A DNA stretch of 64,000 nt from Pseudomonas kitaguniensis (GTDB taxonomy: Bacteria > Pseudomonadota > Gammaproteobacteria > Pseudomonadales > Pseudomonadaceae): positions 16,091-80,090 of the forward strand of contig NZ_VUAZ01000065.1 in assembly GCF_009296165.1 (NCBI RefSeq), read 5' to 3'. The translations under genes and the position numbers were made by a program. The number at the start of each line of letters is the position of its first letter. The first letter of the stretch is position 1. This document shows, piece by piece, positions 20,755-29,308 of this stretch. Below the pieces are notes generated by a model that saw only the letters and a list, made by a program, of their open reading frames with translations, did no database searches and was not told the origin of the DNA.

Positions 20755-21429
20755 TCAGACTTCGTCGGGGCTGCGCAGGTTGGTGACTGCGATACGCTGT
20801 TCGCGGCGCTGTTCCTTTTGCGACGGCATCTCGGCGCGGTACACGCCTTGATCGCCGACAACCCAGGACAACGGGCGACGCTCCTTGCCAATCGATTCCT
20901 GCAACAGCATCAAGCCTTGCAAAAATGCTTCAGGGCGGGGCGGGCAGCCAGGCACGTAGACGTCCACGGGCAGGAACTTGTCCACGCCCTGAACCACCGA
21001 GTAGATGTCATACATGCCGCCGGAGTTGGCGCACGAACCCATGGAGATAACCCACTTCGGTTCAAGCATTTGCTCGTAGAGGCGCTGAATGATCGGCGCC
21101 ATCTTGATAAAGCAGGTGCCAGCGATAACCATGAAGTCGGCCTGACGCGGTGATGCCCGGATAACTTCGGCGCCAAAGCGCGCGATGTCGTGGGGCGCCG
21201 TGAAGGCAGTGGTCATTTCCACGTAGCAGCATGACAGGCCAAAGTTGTACGGCCACAAGGAGTTTTTACGCCCCCAGTTAACCGCGCCACTCAGCACGTC
21301 TTCGAGCTTGCCCATGTAGATGTTTTTGTGGACTTGGTCTTCTAACGGGTCGGAAACGGTTTCCCGTTCGCCGATGGGGTACTGCTCGTTAGGAGCATCC
21401 GGGTCGATCCTGGTGAGATTGTATTGCAT
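20755..21429 (-). CDS. nuoB: NADH-quinone oxidoreductase subunit B
   Basis: Subunit carrying the terminal [4Fe-4S] cluster N2 of complex I, 224 residues. The cluster ligands are the tandem cysteines in [10 protein letters not shown] plus those in [10 protein letters not shown] and [10 protein letters not shown]. It passes electrons to ubiquinone at the NuoD/NuoH interface. The ATG at 21429 ([20 protein letters not shown]) was chosen; an ATG two codons upstream is also in frame. It begins 10 bases after nuoA. Confidence 0.96.
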   Translation of the reverse strand: MQYNLTRIDPDAPNEQYPIGERETVSDPLEDQVHKNIYMGKLEDVLSGAVNWGRKNSLWPYNFGLSCCYVEMTTAFTAPHDIARFGAEVIRASPRQADFMVIAGTCFIKMAPIIQRLYEQMLEPKWVISMGSCANSGGMYDIYSVVQGVDKFLPVDVYVPGCPPRPEAFLQGLMLLQESIGKERRPLSWVVGDQGVYRAEMPSQKEQRREQRIAVTNLRSPDEV

Positions 21430-21439
21430 CGCCAAAGCC

Positions 21440-21853
21440 TCATTGTTTCAGCTTCGCTTGCCGCTTGCGACGAGCTTCCGGAGCCCAATCAAGGGCGCCC
21501 ACTCGAAATAGGTAGACAAGGCCTGCCAACAGAATTGCTATGAAAACGAGAGCTTCGACGAATCCGGTCCAGCCGCTTTCGCGGACAGACACAGACCAGG
21601 CAAAGAGAAAAAGGGCTTCGATGTCGAAGATCACGAAGAGCATCGCGACCAGATAGAATTTGGCTGAGAGCCGCAAGCGGGCGCCACCTGTGGGCAGCAT
21701 GCCGGACTCGAACGGTTCATTTTTGCTGCGCCCCCAGGCTTTTGACCCAAGAAGGCTGGAGACACCGAGCATGAAGGCGCAAAGGCCTACAACACCGAGG
21801 AGGAAAATGGCAAAGCCCCAGTTGTGGGCGATGAGTCCTGTCGCTTCGGTCAT
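21440..21853 (-). CDS. nuoA: NADH-quinone oxidoreductase subunit A
   Basis: First gene of the complex I operon; a 137-residue three-helix membrane subunit with the conserved loop [20 protein letters not shown] and the acidic helix [18 protein letters not shown]. The ATG at 21853 ([12 protein letters not shown]) gives the usual length; a longer open frame extends upstream but is not family-like. The operon promoter should lie in the AT-rich region upstream, 21854-22000. Confidence 0.95.
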   Translation of the reverse strand: MTEATGLIAHNWGFAIFLLGVVGLCAFMLGVSSLLGSKAWGRSKNEPFESGMLPTGGARLRLSAKFYLVAMLFVIFDIEALFLFAWSVSVRESGWTGFVEALVFIAILLAGLVYLFRVGALDWAPEARRKRQAKLKQ

Positions 21854-22449
21854 GCTGGAAATCCTTAACAGAGAGCAAAAGCCTCTGAGCTCGAAAAAGT
21901 AACGAGGCAGTGACGATATGTCGCACTGCAATCAATCGCGGTGATTTTATGGCTAAACACCGGGCAAGTAAAATTCCGAGAGCGAAATTATTCGATGGAA
22001 TAAGCACATAGTGCACCTTCTTGGGGCTTTGGCCCATGCGGGGCGGGCGTTAGCGGGTTTTTGAGTAATTAACTTTTGTTTGTTCGACAGCGCAGTTTTC
22101 ATGTTCTAAATGATAATGAATATTGTTTGCGTGGGTTTTAAACAGCAGGGCGGTGTTTAGCGGGGAAAGTTGTCGTTACTTGCGCGCGTGGTGCAAGTTG
22201 GTGAAAACCATCTTTTAAGTGATTTTGCGCAGCGGGGGGCTGCGCTGGATCAATGTTTGGCGAAAAAAGGCCTTGGGCCGCGTGCCCGTTGCACGTTCGC
22301 GGCATTGGATACTCGGTGACACGGCGAAACAGGAATTAAGTAGCCTTTTGCATCATGTCCGTTAAGGTGTGGGAAAAATTACCTTCCATTCAGAACTGCT
22401 GCCCATACGGTGCCGCAGGTTTCGCCGATGTTCATTGAGGAGCACCCAC
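21854..22449. other. AT-rich divergent intergenic region between nuoA and the ter locus
   Basis: About 600 bases with no gene. It must hold the minus-strand nuo promoter and the plus-strand promoter of the ter-associated operon. It is visibly richer in A/T than its surroundings, especially 22060-22140. A Fur-box-like sequence (22112-22130) and a short gggctttggccc palindrome are present. I see no tRNA, integrase or terminal repeat that would mark a mobile-element edge. Confidence 0.6.
22112..22130. promoter_or_regulatory. possible Fur-box-like site
   Basis: By hand alignment, gataatgaatattgtttgc matches 13 of 19 positions of the classical Fur box, including the full left arm gataatga. It lies about 320 bases upstream of the first gene of the ter-associated operon. 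The right half is degenerate, so this is only a candidate metal-responsive operator. Confidence 0.25.
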
Positions 22450-23448
22450 GTGATCTGGTTTCTTGAAGGTCAATCCAGCCAACGCGAGATTATTATCGGC
22501 GCGCGCGAGGCGTTACCGGCGAGTGTGAAGGTGTTCGCGTCTCACCGTCAGGATCGGCCCGAGATCACCGGGCAAGCCGACGTCGCTTTTCAAGAACCGC
22601 TGGACCCCGACGAGCGTATCGACTGGGTGCTTGAAACGGCCGTCGAGCAGCGTATTAAAGTCGTCCTCGCGGGGCGCACCGGCAGTCAATACGAAGCCGC
22701 ACGCAGCCGATTCGAGGCCGCAGGTGTGTGCCTTGTAACCGGCGGCCTGAGCATGGACACCTTTAACAAGGTCGACGATAAAAGCCTGTTCACAACCGAA
22801 GCGGAACGCGCTGGCCTGGCCTGCACGCCGGCTATCACCGTGACCAATGCCCAGGAACTGGCGGCGGCCCATGCGCTGCTGTCGAGTCAGGGCGAGGTCT
22901 GCATCAAGCCTGTGGTCGGCATTTATGGCCAGGGTTTCTGGCGGTTCAAATCGGCCGCCGACCCGTTCCGCTGTCTGGAAAACCCGGACGCGCGCGAAGT
23001 CGACTTTCAAACCTACCTGAGCCTGTACGCGGCTGCCGCAGAGCGCGTGCCCATGCTGGTCATGCCGTACCTGGCCGGCAGCGAGTGTTCGGTGGACATG
23101 GTGTGTGAGGCGGGCAAGCCCGTCGCATTTGTGGGCAGGCGAAAGCAGGGCGTGCATCAGACCTTCGAACGCGAGTCCGCCGCCGTGGCGCTGGCGCTCA
23201 AGGCCGCGGCGCATTTTCAGTGCGACGGCTTGGTCAACGTGCAAACGCGCGACGATAATGCAGGTGTGCCGCACTTGCTGGAGATCAACCCGCGCTATTC
23301 CGGTGGCATCGGCTACACGCGCGCGACCGGGGTAAACCTGCCGGGCATATTCGCCACTCGTCGCTTGGGCCTGCCCGAGCCGATTAGCCGCTGGGTCGAG
23401 GGCGTACGCGTCAAGCCGATCACGGTTGCTGTGCTTGCGCCTTCCTGA
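22450..23448 (+). CDS. ATP-grasp enzyme of the ter biosynthetic module
   Basis: A 332-residue protein starting at GTG (VIWFLEGQSSQREIIIGARE), chosen because a gagg site sits at 22437-22440. The ATP-grasp fold is indicated by a preceding Rossmann-like domain (VLAGRTGSQYEAARSRFEAA), a central Lys strand (EVCIKPVVGIYGQGFWRF) and the Mg/ATP-binding signature HLLEINPRYSGGIGY. Such enzymes join a carboxylate to an amine or other nucleophile using ATP. Related genes occur in the Ter-linked biosynthetic cluster described by Anantharaman, Iyer and Aravind (2012), which is predicted to make a nucleoside-like metabolite. First gene of the likely operon; the product is unknown. Confidence 0.8.
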   Translation: MIWFLEGQSSQREIIIGAREALPASVKVFASHRQDRPEITGQADVAFQEPLDPDERIDWVLETAVEQRIKVVLAGRTGSQYEAARSRFEAAGVCLVTGGLSMDTFNKVDDKSLFTTEAERAGLACTPAITVTNAQELAAAHALLSSQGEVCIKPVVGIYGQGFWRFKSAADPFRCLENPDAREVDFQTYLSLYAAAAERVPMLVMPYLAGSECSVDMVCEAGKPVAFVGRRKQGVHQTFERESAAVALALKAAAHFQCDGLVNVQTRDDNAGVPHLLEINPRYSGGIGYTRATGVNLPGIFATRRLGLPEPISRWVEGVRVKPITVAVLAPS

Positions 23449-23527
23449 TATGACGGTGCTATGCAAAGGGTGAATGATTGTGGATGTATTGGCATAATCG
23501 CCGCCACATCGAACAGGGAAGGTTAGG

Positions 23528-24667
23528 ATGAAGGTGCTTACACCCGGAGCAAACACCGCTATTTCAGGTGTAAACACTGTATGGACACTCAAATCCGGTC
23601 ACGCCAGCGCCTTCGGTGAATACGCTGCCGTTGCGTTAATCCCGGTCACCGACAAGCGTCTGCCGACGGGCGATGCTGCGTTGTTCCAAATCACTCAGAA
23701 GTGGATGGAGTGGAGCGGCGACCCAGCCTGCGTTGGCTGCTCCCTGGATTTGTCGGCGTTGCCTGGCGGCAGTGAAGGGCTGTTGCTGGTGGTGTATACG
23801 TTTGCCGCAGCAGGCCCCGTCAGCGAACTCAAGTCATTGCAGCTACAGGTCGACAACCACGTCGAGCTGCACCTGGATTTGCGCAACAACGGCGAATCGG
23901 CCATTGTCATCGGGGAGTTTTATAAACGTAACGATCAGTGGAAGTTCCGCGCGCTCGCCGAAGGTTCGGCCTACGGTCTGGCTGCTATGGGCCGGCGCAT
24001 GGGCATCAGCATCAACGACGCACACCCTGATCGTCGCCCGCATTCAAGTGATTCTGCAAGAAACCGGGATTCTGCCACGGGCACCGGCTTCGCCGTTTCA
24101 CCCAGTCACGTCATGACCTGCGCGCATGTCATCGAAGGCATGCAGGAACTGCACATCGCTTCTTTTGCCGGCCGCTACCGCGCTGAAGTGGTGGTGGTCG
24201 ATCAGCGCAACGATATTGCGCTGTTACGTATTCAAGAGTGCCCGCCGCTGTCGCCAGTGCGCTTCAAGGATGGCGCGGGATGCGCGTTGGGCGAATCAGT
24301 GATTGCCTTGGGGTTTCCCATGGCGGGCCTCGCCGGTGGCGGTGTTCACGTAACCCAGGGCGGTGTGTCGAGTTTGTTCGGGTTACACAACGACGCCAGT
24401 TTGCTGCAATTCACCGCCGCCATTCAGCCAGGTTCCAGTGGCAGCCCGTTGTTTGACAGCAGCGGCGGGGTTATCGCGATGGTCACGTCGACCTTGCCGG
24501 ACGCGCAAAACATGAATTTTGCGGTCAAGGCGGGCCTGCTGTTGGCCTTCCTCGATGGCTGCCACGTTACCCCGGCCAAATCACCAGCAGGTCGAACGTA
24601 TTCGACCTCGGACATGGCCCGTGAAGCTCAATCCTCGCTCTGGCGGATCGAAGCCAGAAATCCGTAG
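23528..24667 (+). CDS. TerD domain fused to a trypsin-like serine protease
   Basis: A 379-residue two-domain protein. Residues 1-165 form a TerD-type beta-sandwich (LTPGANTAISGVNTVWTLKS near the start, VIGEFYKRNDQWKFRALAEG near the end). Residues about 183-345 are a chymotrypsin/HtrA-fold protease with a complete-looking triad: His200 in TCAHVIEGM, Asp229 in DQRNDIALL, Ser304 in PGSSGSPL. There is no signal peptide, so it should act in the cytoplasm. The TerD part lacks the acidic Ca-binding loop (GDNRTG...DGDDE) present in the TerZ/D/E proteins downstream, so it may act as a docking domain. It lies 79 bases after the ATP-grasp gene with an aaggttagg site. Target unknown; processing of Ter-complex proteins is an inference. 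Confidence 0.85.
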   Translation: MKVLTPGANTAISGVNTVWTLKSGHASAFGEYAAVALIPVTDKRLPTGDAALFQITQKWMEWSGDPACVGCSLDLSALPGGSEGLLLVVYTFAAAGPVSELKSLQLQVDNHVELHLDLRNNGESAIVIGEFYKRNDQWKFRALAEGSAYGLAAMGRRMGISINDAHPDRRPHSSDSARNRDSATGTGFAVSPSHVMTCAHVIEGMQELHIASFAGRYRAEVVVVDQRNDIALLRIQECPPLSPVRFKDGAGCALGESVIALGFPMAGLAGGGVHVTQGGVSSLFGLHNDASLLQFTAAIQPGSSGSPLFDSSGGVIAMVTSTLPDAQNMNFAVKAGLLLAFLDGCHVTPAKSPAGRTYSTSDMAREAQSSLWRIEARNP

Positions 24668-24737
24668 AGGCACCCAGTTTGAAGAAGTAGTGAGAGGCGT
24701 AGCGCTCACTTAACCGCCTCTTTTAGGAAAATCGTAC

Positions 24738-25874
24738 ATGGAATCTGTAGTCATCAAACCCTCCGCCCATCGACTCAGCGCGCAGCTTGTGCGCGGGTTG
24801 ATGGAAGTTGATGTAGACCAATCCACCTTCGCTCCCGAGTCATTGTTCGGGTTCGCCGAGCGGCGTAATCCCAAGCGCGCGTTCCTGTTTGTCTCGCGGG
24901 TGTTGGGCAAGCATATTCCTGTGCGCCCCTCGGCCATGCAGGCGAGCTACGCAAGCCTTGCGGCCAAGATCCCCGCAGACTTGCCCGGGCCGGTGCTGGT
25001 GATCGGCATGGCCGAGACCGCAGTGGGCCTCGGCGCCGGCGTGCACCGGGTGTATAGCCAAACCCGCTGTGACACGGTGTATCTGGTGAGCACGCGGCAC
25101 CCGGTGGGCACCGAGATGTTTGCGCGTTTTGAAGAAGAACACAGCCACGCCAGTGCGCACCTGATTCATCAGCCAACCGACCCGGCTGTCCGCGAAATGA
25201 TGCAACACGCGCGCTCGCTGGTGCTGGTGGACGATGAAGCGTCAACCGGCAAGACGTTCATCAACCTGCACCGCGCGCTGATAGACGCCGGGCTGAGCAA
25301 GGTAGAACGGGTGGTCACGTGCGTGCTCACCGATTGGTCGCAAGGCGCCGTGCGCAAGGTGCTTGGCGAGACGGCCGACGAGGTGTCGCTGCTGCAGGGC
25401 AGCTACCGCTTCCTTGAAGACGTGAATGCACCGCTGCCGCACATGCCCGATGTGGCGGCCGTTGCGGTCGGCGACTGGCCGATTGATCCGCGTAACGACT
25501 GGGGCCGTTTGGGCGTGCGTCATGTGGCTGACACGCTTGCGCCGGATATTCAGGTCAAGCCGGGCGAGCGGATTCTGGTGGTCGGCACTGGCGAGTTCGT
25601 GTGGCGCCCGTTCCTGTTGGCCGAGCGCCTGGAGCGGGCCGGGGCAGACGTGCATTTCAGCTCCACCACGCGCTCGCCAATCGCCTTGGGCCACGAGATC
25701 GGCCACGCACTGTCGTTTTCCGACAACTATGGCCTGGGTATTCCCAATTTTCTTTACAACGTGCGGCCAGGCCAGTTCGAGCGGGTGTTGATTTGTAGCG
25801 AAACACCTGCCGAAGCGGTTGCGCACGCGTTAATAGATGCATTGCACGCAGAGGTCATCGTCGATGAGCAGTAA
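24738..25874 (+). CDS. phosphoribosyltransferase with TRSP domain
   Basis: A 378-residue protein. The N-terminal about 235 residues are a PRTase domain; the diagnostic PRPP-binding loop is LVLVDDEASTGKTFINLHRA. The C-terminal half (from about 245: DWGRLGVRHVADTLAPDIQ, then ILVVGTGEFVWRPFLLAERL and FSDNYGLGIPNFLYNV) is the TRSP domain that accompanies PRTases only in these ter-linked clusters. It probably transfers ribose-5-phosphate from PRPP to a base-like acceptor or runs the reverse reaction. The 3' end overlaps the next gene by 11 bases. Confidence 0.8.
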   Translation: MESVVIKPSAHRLSAQLVRGLMEVDVDQSTFAPESLFGFAERRNPKRAFLFVSRVLGKHIPVRPSAMQASYASLAAKIPADLPGPVLVIGMAETAVGLGAGVHRVYSQTRCDTVYLVSTRHPVGTEMFARFEEEHSHASAHLIHQPTDPAVREMMQHARSLVLVDDEASTGKTFINLHRALIDAGLSKVERVVTCVLTDWSQGAVRKVLGETADEVSLLQGSYRFLEDVNAPLPHMPDVAAVAVGDWPIDPRNDWGRLGVRHVADTLAPDIQVKPGERILVVGTGEFVWRPFLLAERLERAGADVHFSSTTRSPIALGHEIGHALSFSDNYGLGIPNFLYNVRPGQFERVLICSETPAEAVAHALIDALHAEVIVDEQ

Positions 25875-26622
25875 GCGCCCCCTGATACTCATCGACCTGG
25901 ATGACACCTTGTTCCAGACCGCGCGCAAAATGCCTGAAGGCAGCGCCCGGCATACGGCGACGGTGGATGTCGACGGGCAACCCAACGGCTACATGAGTGC
26001 GGTGCAAAAAACCTTCGTGGAATGGCTGCTGGCGTCGGCCGATGTAGTGCCGGTGACCGCGCGCAGCGTTGAAGCCTACAGCCGCGTGAAACTGCCGTTT
26101 GTGGCGGGCGCGGTGTGTTCCCACGGTGGCGTGATTCTGCAGCCCGACGGCACGCTTGACCCCGCTTGGCACGCGCAGATGACCGACGTGCTCGCCGCCT
26201 ACCAGGCTCGTCTGCCCGCGCTCAGCGCAGCCACCTTGGCCATCGGCGAAGAGCTCGGTGTTTCGTTGCGTGGTTGGGTGGTCGAAGAGCAGGGCTTGCT
26301 TAACTATGTGGTGACCAAGCACAACGAGTCTGACGACTCGGTGCTGCAAAAAGTGCTCGCAGAAGTTCAGGCGCGGGGCCTGTTGGAAGGTTTTCATATT
26401 CACGGCAACGGCAACAACCTGGCGTTTCTGCCCAACGGCCTGGCCAAGCGCCACGCGGTGCAGGCGCTACTGCGTCGAGACCGCGACGTTAATGGCGAAC
26501 GCCCGGTGTTGGGCTTTGGTGACAGTGTCACCGACCTCGGCTTTATGAATGAGTGCAACTTTTGGGCGACCCCGGCCCATAGCCAGTTGGCTAAAGTGGT
26601 GGAGGCGATGATCCATGCGTGA
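25864..26622 (+). CDS. HAD-superfamily hydrolase of the ter biosynthetic module
   Basis: A 252-residue protein with HAD motif I near the N-terminus (LILIDLDDTLF, nucleophile Asp11 and acid/base Asp13), a motif-II-like VVPVTARS strand, a Lys in the GLAKRHAVQALL region and motif III/IV GFGDSVTDLGFM. It should dephosphorylate a small phosphorylated substrate, by context a sugar-phosphate or nucleotide intermediate of the same pathway. The ATG at 25864 overlaps the PRTase gene's end, and its stop overlaps the next start by 8 bases, so the genes are translationally coupled. Confidence 0.8.
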   Translation: MSSKRPLILIDLDDTLFQTARKMPEGSARHTATVDVDGQPNGYMSAVQKTFVEWLLASADVVPVTARSVEAYSRVKLPFVAGAVCSHGGVILQPDGTLDPAWHAQMTDVLAAYQARLPALSAATLAIGEELGVSLRGWVVEEQGLLNYVVTKHNESDDSVLQKVLAEVQARGLLEGFHIHGNGNNLAFLPNGLAKRHAVQALLRRDRDVNGERPVLGFGDSVTDLGFMNECNFWATPAHSQLAKVVEAMIHA

Positions 26623-27709
26623 AGCCTTCGCCCATTTGAACACCGTCGGTAGCGGTAGCTACCAGGCCGACGACGTGCTTTTTCTGTTGCAACCCGTCGA
26701 GATCGAAGTGACGGAGGTGCATGAGAAAGAGCGTCTGATCCAGACCCGACAAAAACATTACTCGGAGATGATCAGCCAAGAGTCGGCACCGACCCAGGTT
26801 CACAAAACCCTCTACGCGCAAGCCATGCAGCAGAACGCGGCCAGAATGGCCCGCGACGTTCAGTGCCTGGCGCTTGCTTTGGACCAGGCCTGCAGCGGCC
26901 CTTCGATTGCGCTGGTGTCTTTTGTGCGTGCGGGCTTGCCGCTCGGTGTGCTGTTGCGCCGTGCGCTGGTTGACCTGGGGCGTGATGCCCATCATTACGG
27001 CATCAGTATCGTGCGTGATCGCGGCATCGACATGATTGCGCTGCAGGCGGTCATCGCTGCCCACGGCGCCGAAAATATTGTGTTTGTGGACGGCTGGACC
27101 GGCAAGGGCGCCATCGCCGGCGAGATCCAGCGCAGCCTCAAGGGCGACGCGCGGTTTCCCGAGCAGCCGCGTTTGGTCGTACTGGCGGACCCGTGCGGGC
27201 GCGCCTGGCTGGCGGCGTCGGCCGAAGACTGGGTTATCCCGTCGGGCATTCTTGGCGCCACGGTGTCTGGTCTGGTCTCGCGCTCCATCTGGCCTGCCGA
27301 GGGCGGGTTGCATGGTTGCGTGGTCTACGACCACCTGCAGGAACACGACGTAACCCGCGATTTTGTCAGCCAGATCGACGCCATTCGCCAGGCCTTGCCG
27401 GCGGTAGTTGCGGCCAAGCCATGGACGCCGGCGCAACGTGCTGAGTTGCAGGCGGCGGCGCTGCAGGTGATCGAGGTGATTGCCGCGCGTTTTGAGATTA
27501 CCAATTTGAACCGGGTTAAGCCCGGTATCGCCGAGGCCACACGGGCCGTATTGCGCCGTGTGCCGGACCACGTACTGGTGCGCGACCTGAGTGACCCGGA
27601 CGTGCAGTTGCTGATGCACTTGACCGAACGCGCAGGCGTGACGGTTGAGGCGGTGGGCGCAGCGCTTGGCCCTTACCGTGCAGTGACGGTCATCCGGAGT
27701 TTGAGCTGA
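26615..27709 (+). CDS. StiP/PRTase-type enzyme with C-terminal PELOTA-like domain
   Basis: A 364-residue protein. Residues about 60-250 carry a divergent PRTase fold: IALVSFVRAGLPLGVLLRRA and the PRPP-loop equivalent NIVFVDGWTGKGAIAGEIQR. Databases often call this family 'cysteine protease StiP', but the ter-cluster literature treats it as a PRTase with a C-terminal PELOTA RNA-binding domain, here about residues 295-364 (VLVRDLSDPDVQLLMHLTER). The next gene starts on its last base (stop TGA overlapping ATG), indicating coupling. The biochemical role is not established; I favour the PRTase reading because of the loop sequence. Confidence 0.75.
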   Translation: MREAFAHLNTVGSGSYQADDVLFLLQPVEIEVTEVHEKERLIQTRQKHYSEMISQESAPTQVHKTLYAQAMQQNAARMARDVQCLALALDQACSGPSIALVSFVRAGLPLGVLLRRALVDLGRDAHHYGISIVRDRGIDMIALQAVIAAHGAENIVFVDGWTGKGAIAGEIQRSLKGDARFPEQPRLVVLADPCGRAWLAASAEDWVIPSGILGATVSGLVSRSIWPAEGGLHGCVVYDHLQEHDVTRDFVSQIDAIRQALPAVVAAKPWTPAQRAELQAAALQVIEVIAARFEITNLNRVKPGIAEATRAVLRRVPDHVLVRDLSDPDVQLLMHLTERAGVTVEAVGAALGPYRAVTVIRSLS

Positions 27710-28659
27710 TGCCTGAAATATCGCCCTACGCCCTCGGCGCCACGCTCTACATGCCCGCCACCCGCGAGGACATCCTCGATGTGGTGTTGGGTAAAAAACT
27801 GCCGCAACTGCGCTCGATGGTGGTGTGCCTTGAGGACGCGGTGGCTGAAATCGATGTCGACACCGCGTTGCGCAACCTGCACCGCTTACTGAGCGCCATC
27901 GAGCAGCAGGGCGGGCGGGCGGAAGACGGCCCGATGCTGTTCGTGCGACCGCGTGACTCGCAGATGGCCGCCGTGCTGAACGACTGGCCGCTGATGGCGC
28001 ATGTCGACGGTTTTGTCGTGCCCAAGTTGAGCCTGTCCAACCTGCGTGCCTGGGAGTCGGCGGTTACCAACCCGCAGATTCTATTGATGCCGACCCTGGA
28101 AACCCGCGAAGTCTTCAACCCTCAGGCGATGGTCGAACTGGGCCAGGCGCTGTGCCAGAACCTGTTTTCGCGCATCCTCGCGCTGCGCATCGGCGGCAAT
28201 GACTTGCTCGGTTGCCTGGGTTTACGGCGTAACCCGGCCATGACGCTGTACAACACGCCCATGGGGTATGTGATCCCGATGCTGGCCGGCGTCATGGGTT
28301 CGCAGGGGTTTGCACTGACTGCGCCGGTATTCGAGCAGTTGGCAACACCGCACCTGTTGCTGGAAGAGTTGGGCCTGGATATTGCCCACGGTCTGGTGGG
28401 TAAAACCGCGATTCATCCAAGCCAGATCAACGCCATTCAGGACAGCTTGCGCGTCAGTCTTGAGGATTTAAATTGTGCCAAATTAATGCTGAATGAGATT
28501 GCGCCCGCTGTTTTCAAACACAATGACGCAATGTGCGAACCAGCGACCCACCTTAAGTGGGCAACCAATATTCTCGAGCGTGCCAAGTGGCACGGTGTCC
28601 GGCACGCCGAGACCAGCCATACCGATCAATCGATTCGCCTCGCTGAGGCGGCCGGATGA
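27709..28659 (+). CDS. CitE/HpcH-like C-C bond lyase of the ter biosynthetic module
   Basis: A 316-residue TIM-barrel protein related to citrate lyase beta subunit and HpcH/HpaI aldolases: the SMVVCLEDAVAEIDVDTAL strand with the Mg-binding acidic residues, LLMPTLETREVF, ALRIGGNDLLG and GKTAIHPSQINAI near the end. Such enzymes cleave or form C-C bonds on oxo-acids or CoA thioesters. In ter clusters the family is a fixed partner of the two PRTases, ATP-grasp and HAD proteins. It is the last gene before terZ, 58 bases away. Confidence 0.8.
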   Translation: MPEISPYALGATLYMPATREDILDVVLGKKLPQLRSMVVCLEDAVAEIDVDTALRNLHRLLSAIEQQGGRAEDGPMLFVRPRDSQMAAVLNDWPLMAHVDGFVVPKLSLSNLRAWESAVTNPQILLMPTLETREVFNPQAMVELGQALCQNLFSRILALRIGGNDLLGCLGLRRNPAMTLYNTPMGYVIPMLAGVMGSQGFALTAPVFEQLATPHLLLEELGLDIAHGLVGKTAIHPSQINAIQDSLRVSLEDLNCAKLMLNEIAPAVFKHNDAMCEPATHLKWATNILERAKWHGVRHAETSHTDQSIRLAEAAG

Positions 28660-28717
28660 CCGCGCAACTGCGCGTGTCGGTCCTACCCGAAAACCACGAT
28701 CAACAAGGAGTGTACCA

Positions 28718-29308
28718 ATGGCCCTGACTCTGACTAAAAACCAAACAATCTCGCTGGAAAAAACCGCGGGCGGTGGTGGCCTGACCAAGATCAGCCTTGG
28801 CTTGGGCTGGGACCCGGAGAAAGCCGGGTTCCTGGGGCGATTGATGGGCAACAGCGGTGAAATCGACCTGGACGCTTCCTGCATCCTGTTTGATGCAGAC
28901 CTGCAACCGATCGACTTGGTGTGGTTTCGCCAATTGGAATCGCGCGACGGTTCGATCAAGCACTCCGGCGACAACCGTACCGGCGAAGGCGATGGCGACG
29001 ACGAAACCATCAACGTTGACCTGCAACGCCTGCCGGCCACGGTTAAATCGTTGGTGTTTACGGTGAACAGTTTCACCGGGCAAAACTTCGAAAAAATTGC
29101 CAACGCCTATTGCCGCATCGTCAATTCGACCACTAAAACCGAACTGGCGCGATTCAATCTTTCCGAAAAGGGCAGCCACACCGGTGTGGTCATGGCGAGC
29201 CTGGTGCGCGGCAATGACGGCTGGGAGTTCAAGGCGATCGGTCAAGTGACCAAGGGGCGTACCGCTGATGACCTGGTCAACCTCGCCGTTCAGGCCGTGC
29301 GCTCATGA
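28718..29308 (+). CDS. terZ: TerZ-like tellurium resistance protein (TerD domain)
   Basis: A 196-residue TerD-domain protein with a strong aaggag site (28705-28710). It begins MALTLTKNQTISLEKTAGGG, then the KISLGLGWDPEK strand, EIDLDASCILFD, and the Ca-binding acidic loop GDNRTGEGDGDDE at residues 84-96. An extra 10-12 residue basic insert (KAGFLGRLMGNSG) between the first strands sets it apart from the TerD/TerE copies downstream. Position directly before terA matches terZ of plasmid R478-type ter operons. TerD proteins form a cytoplasmic, partly membrane-associated, Ca-binding complex with TerB and TerC that protects against tellurite, phage and colicins. Confidence 0.85.
   Translation: MALTLTKNQTISLEKTAGGGGLTKISLGLGWDPEKAGFLGRLMGNSGEIDLDASCILFDADLQPIDLVWFRQLESRDGSIKHSGDNRTGEGDGDDETINVDLQRLPATVKSLVFTVNSFTGQNFEKIANAYCRIVNSTTKTELARFNLSEKGSHTGVVMASLVRGNDGWEFKAIGQVTKGRTADDLVNLAVQAVRS

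Noticed and set aside
18997..21153. 718-residue open frame on the plus strand
   Set aside because: Antisense to nuoCD and nuoB; no recognisable domain.
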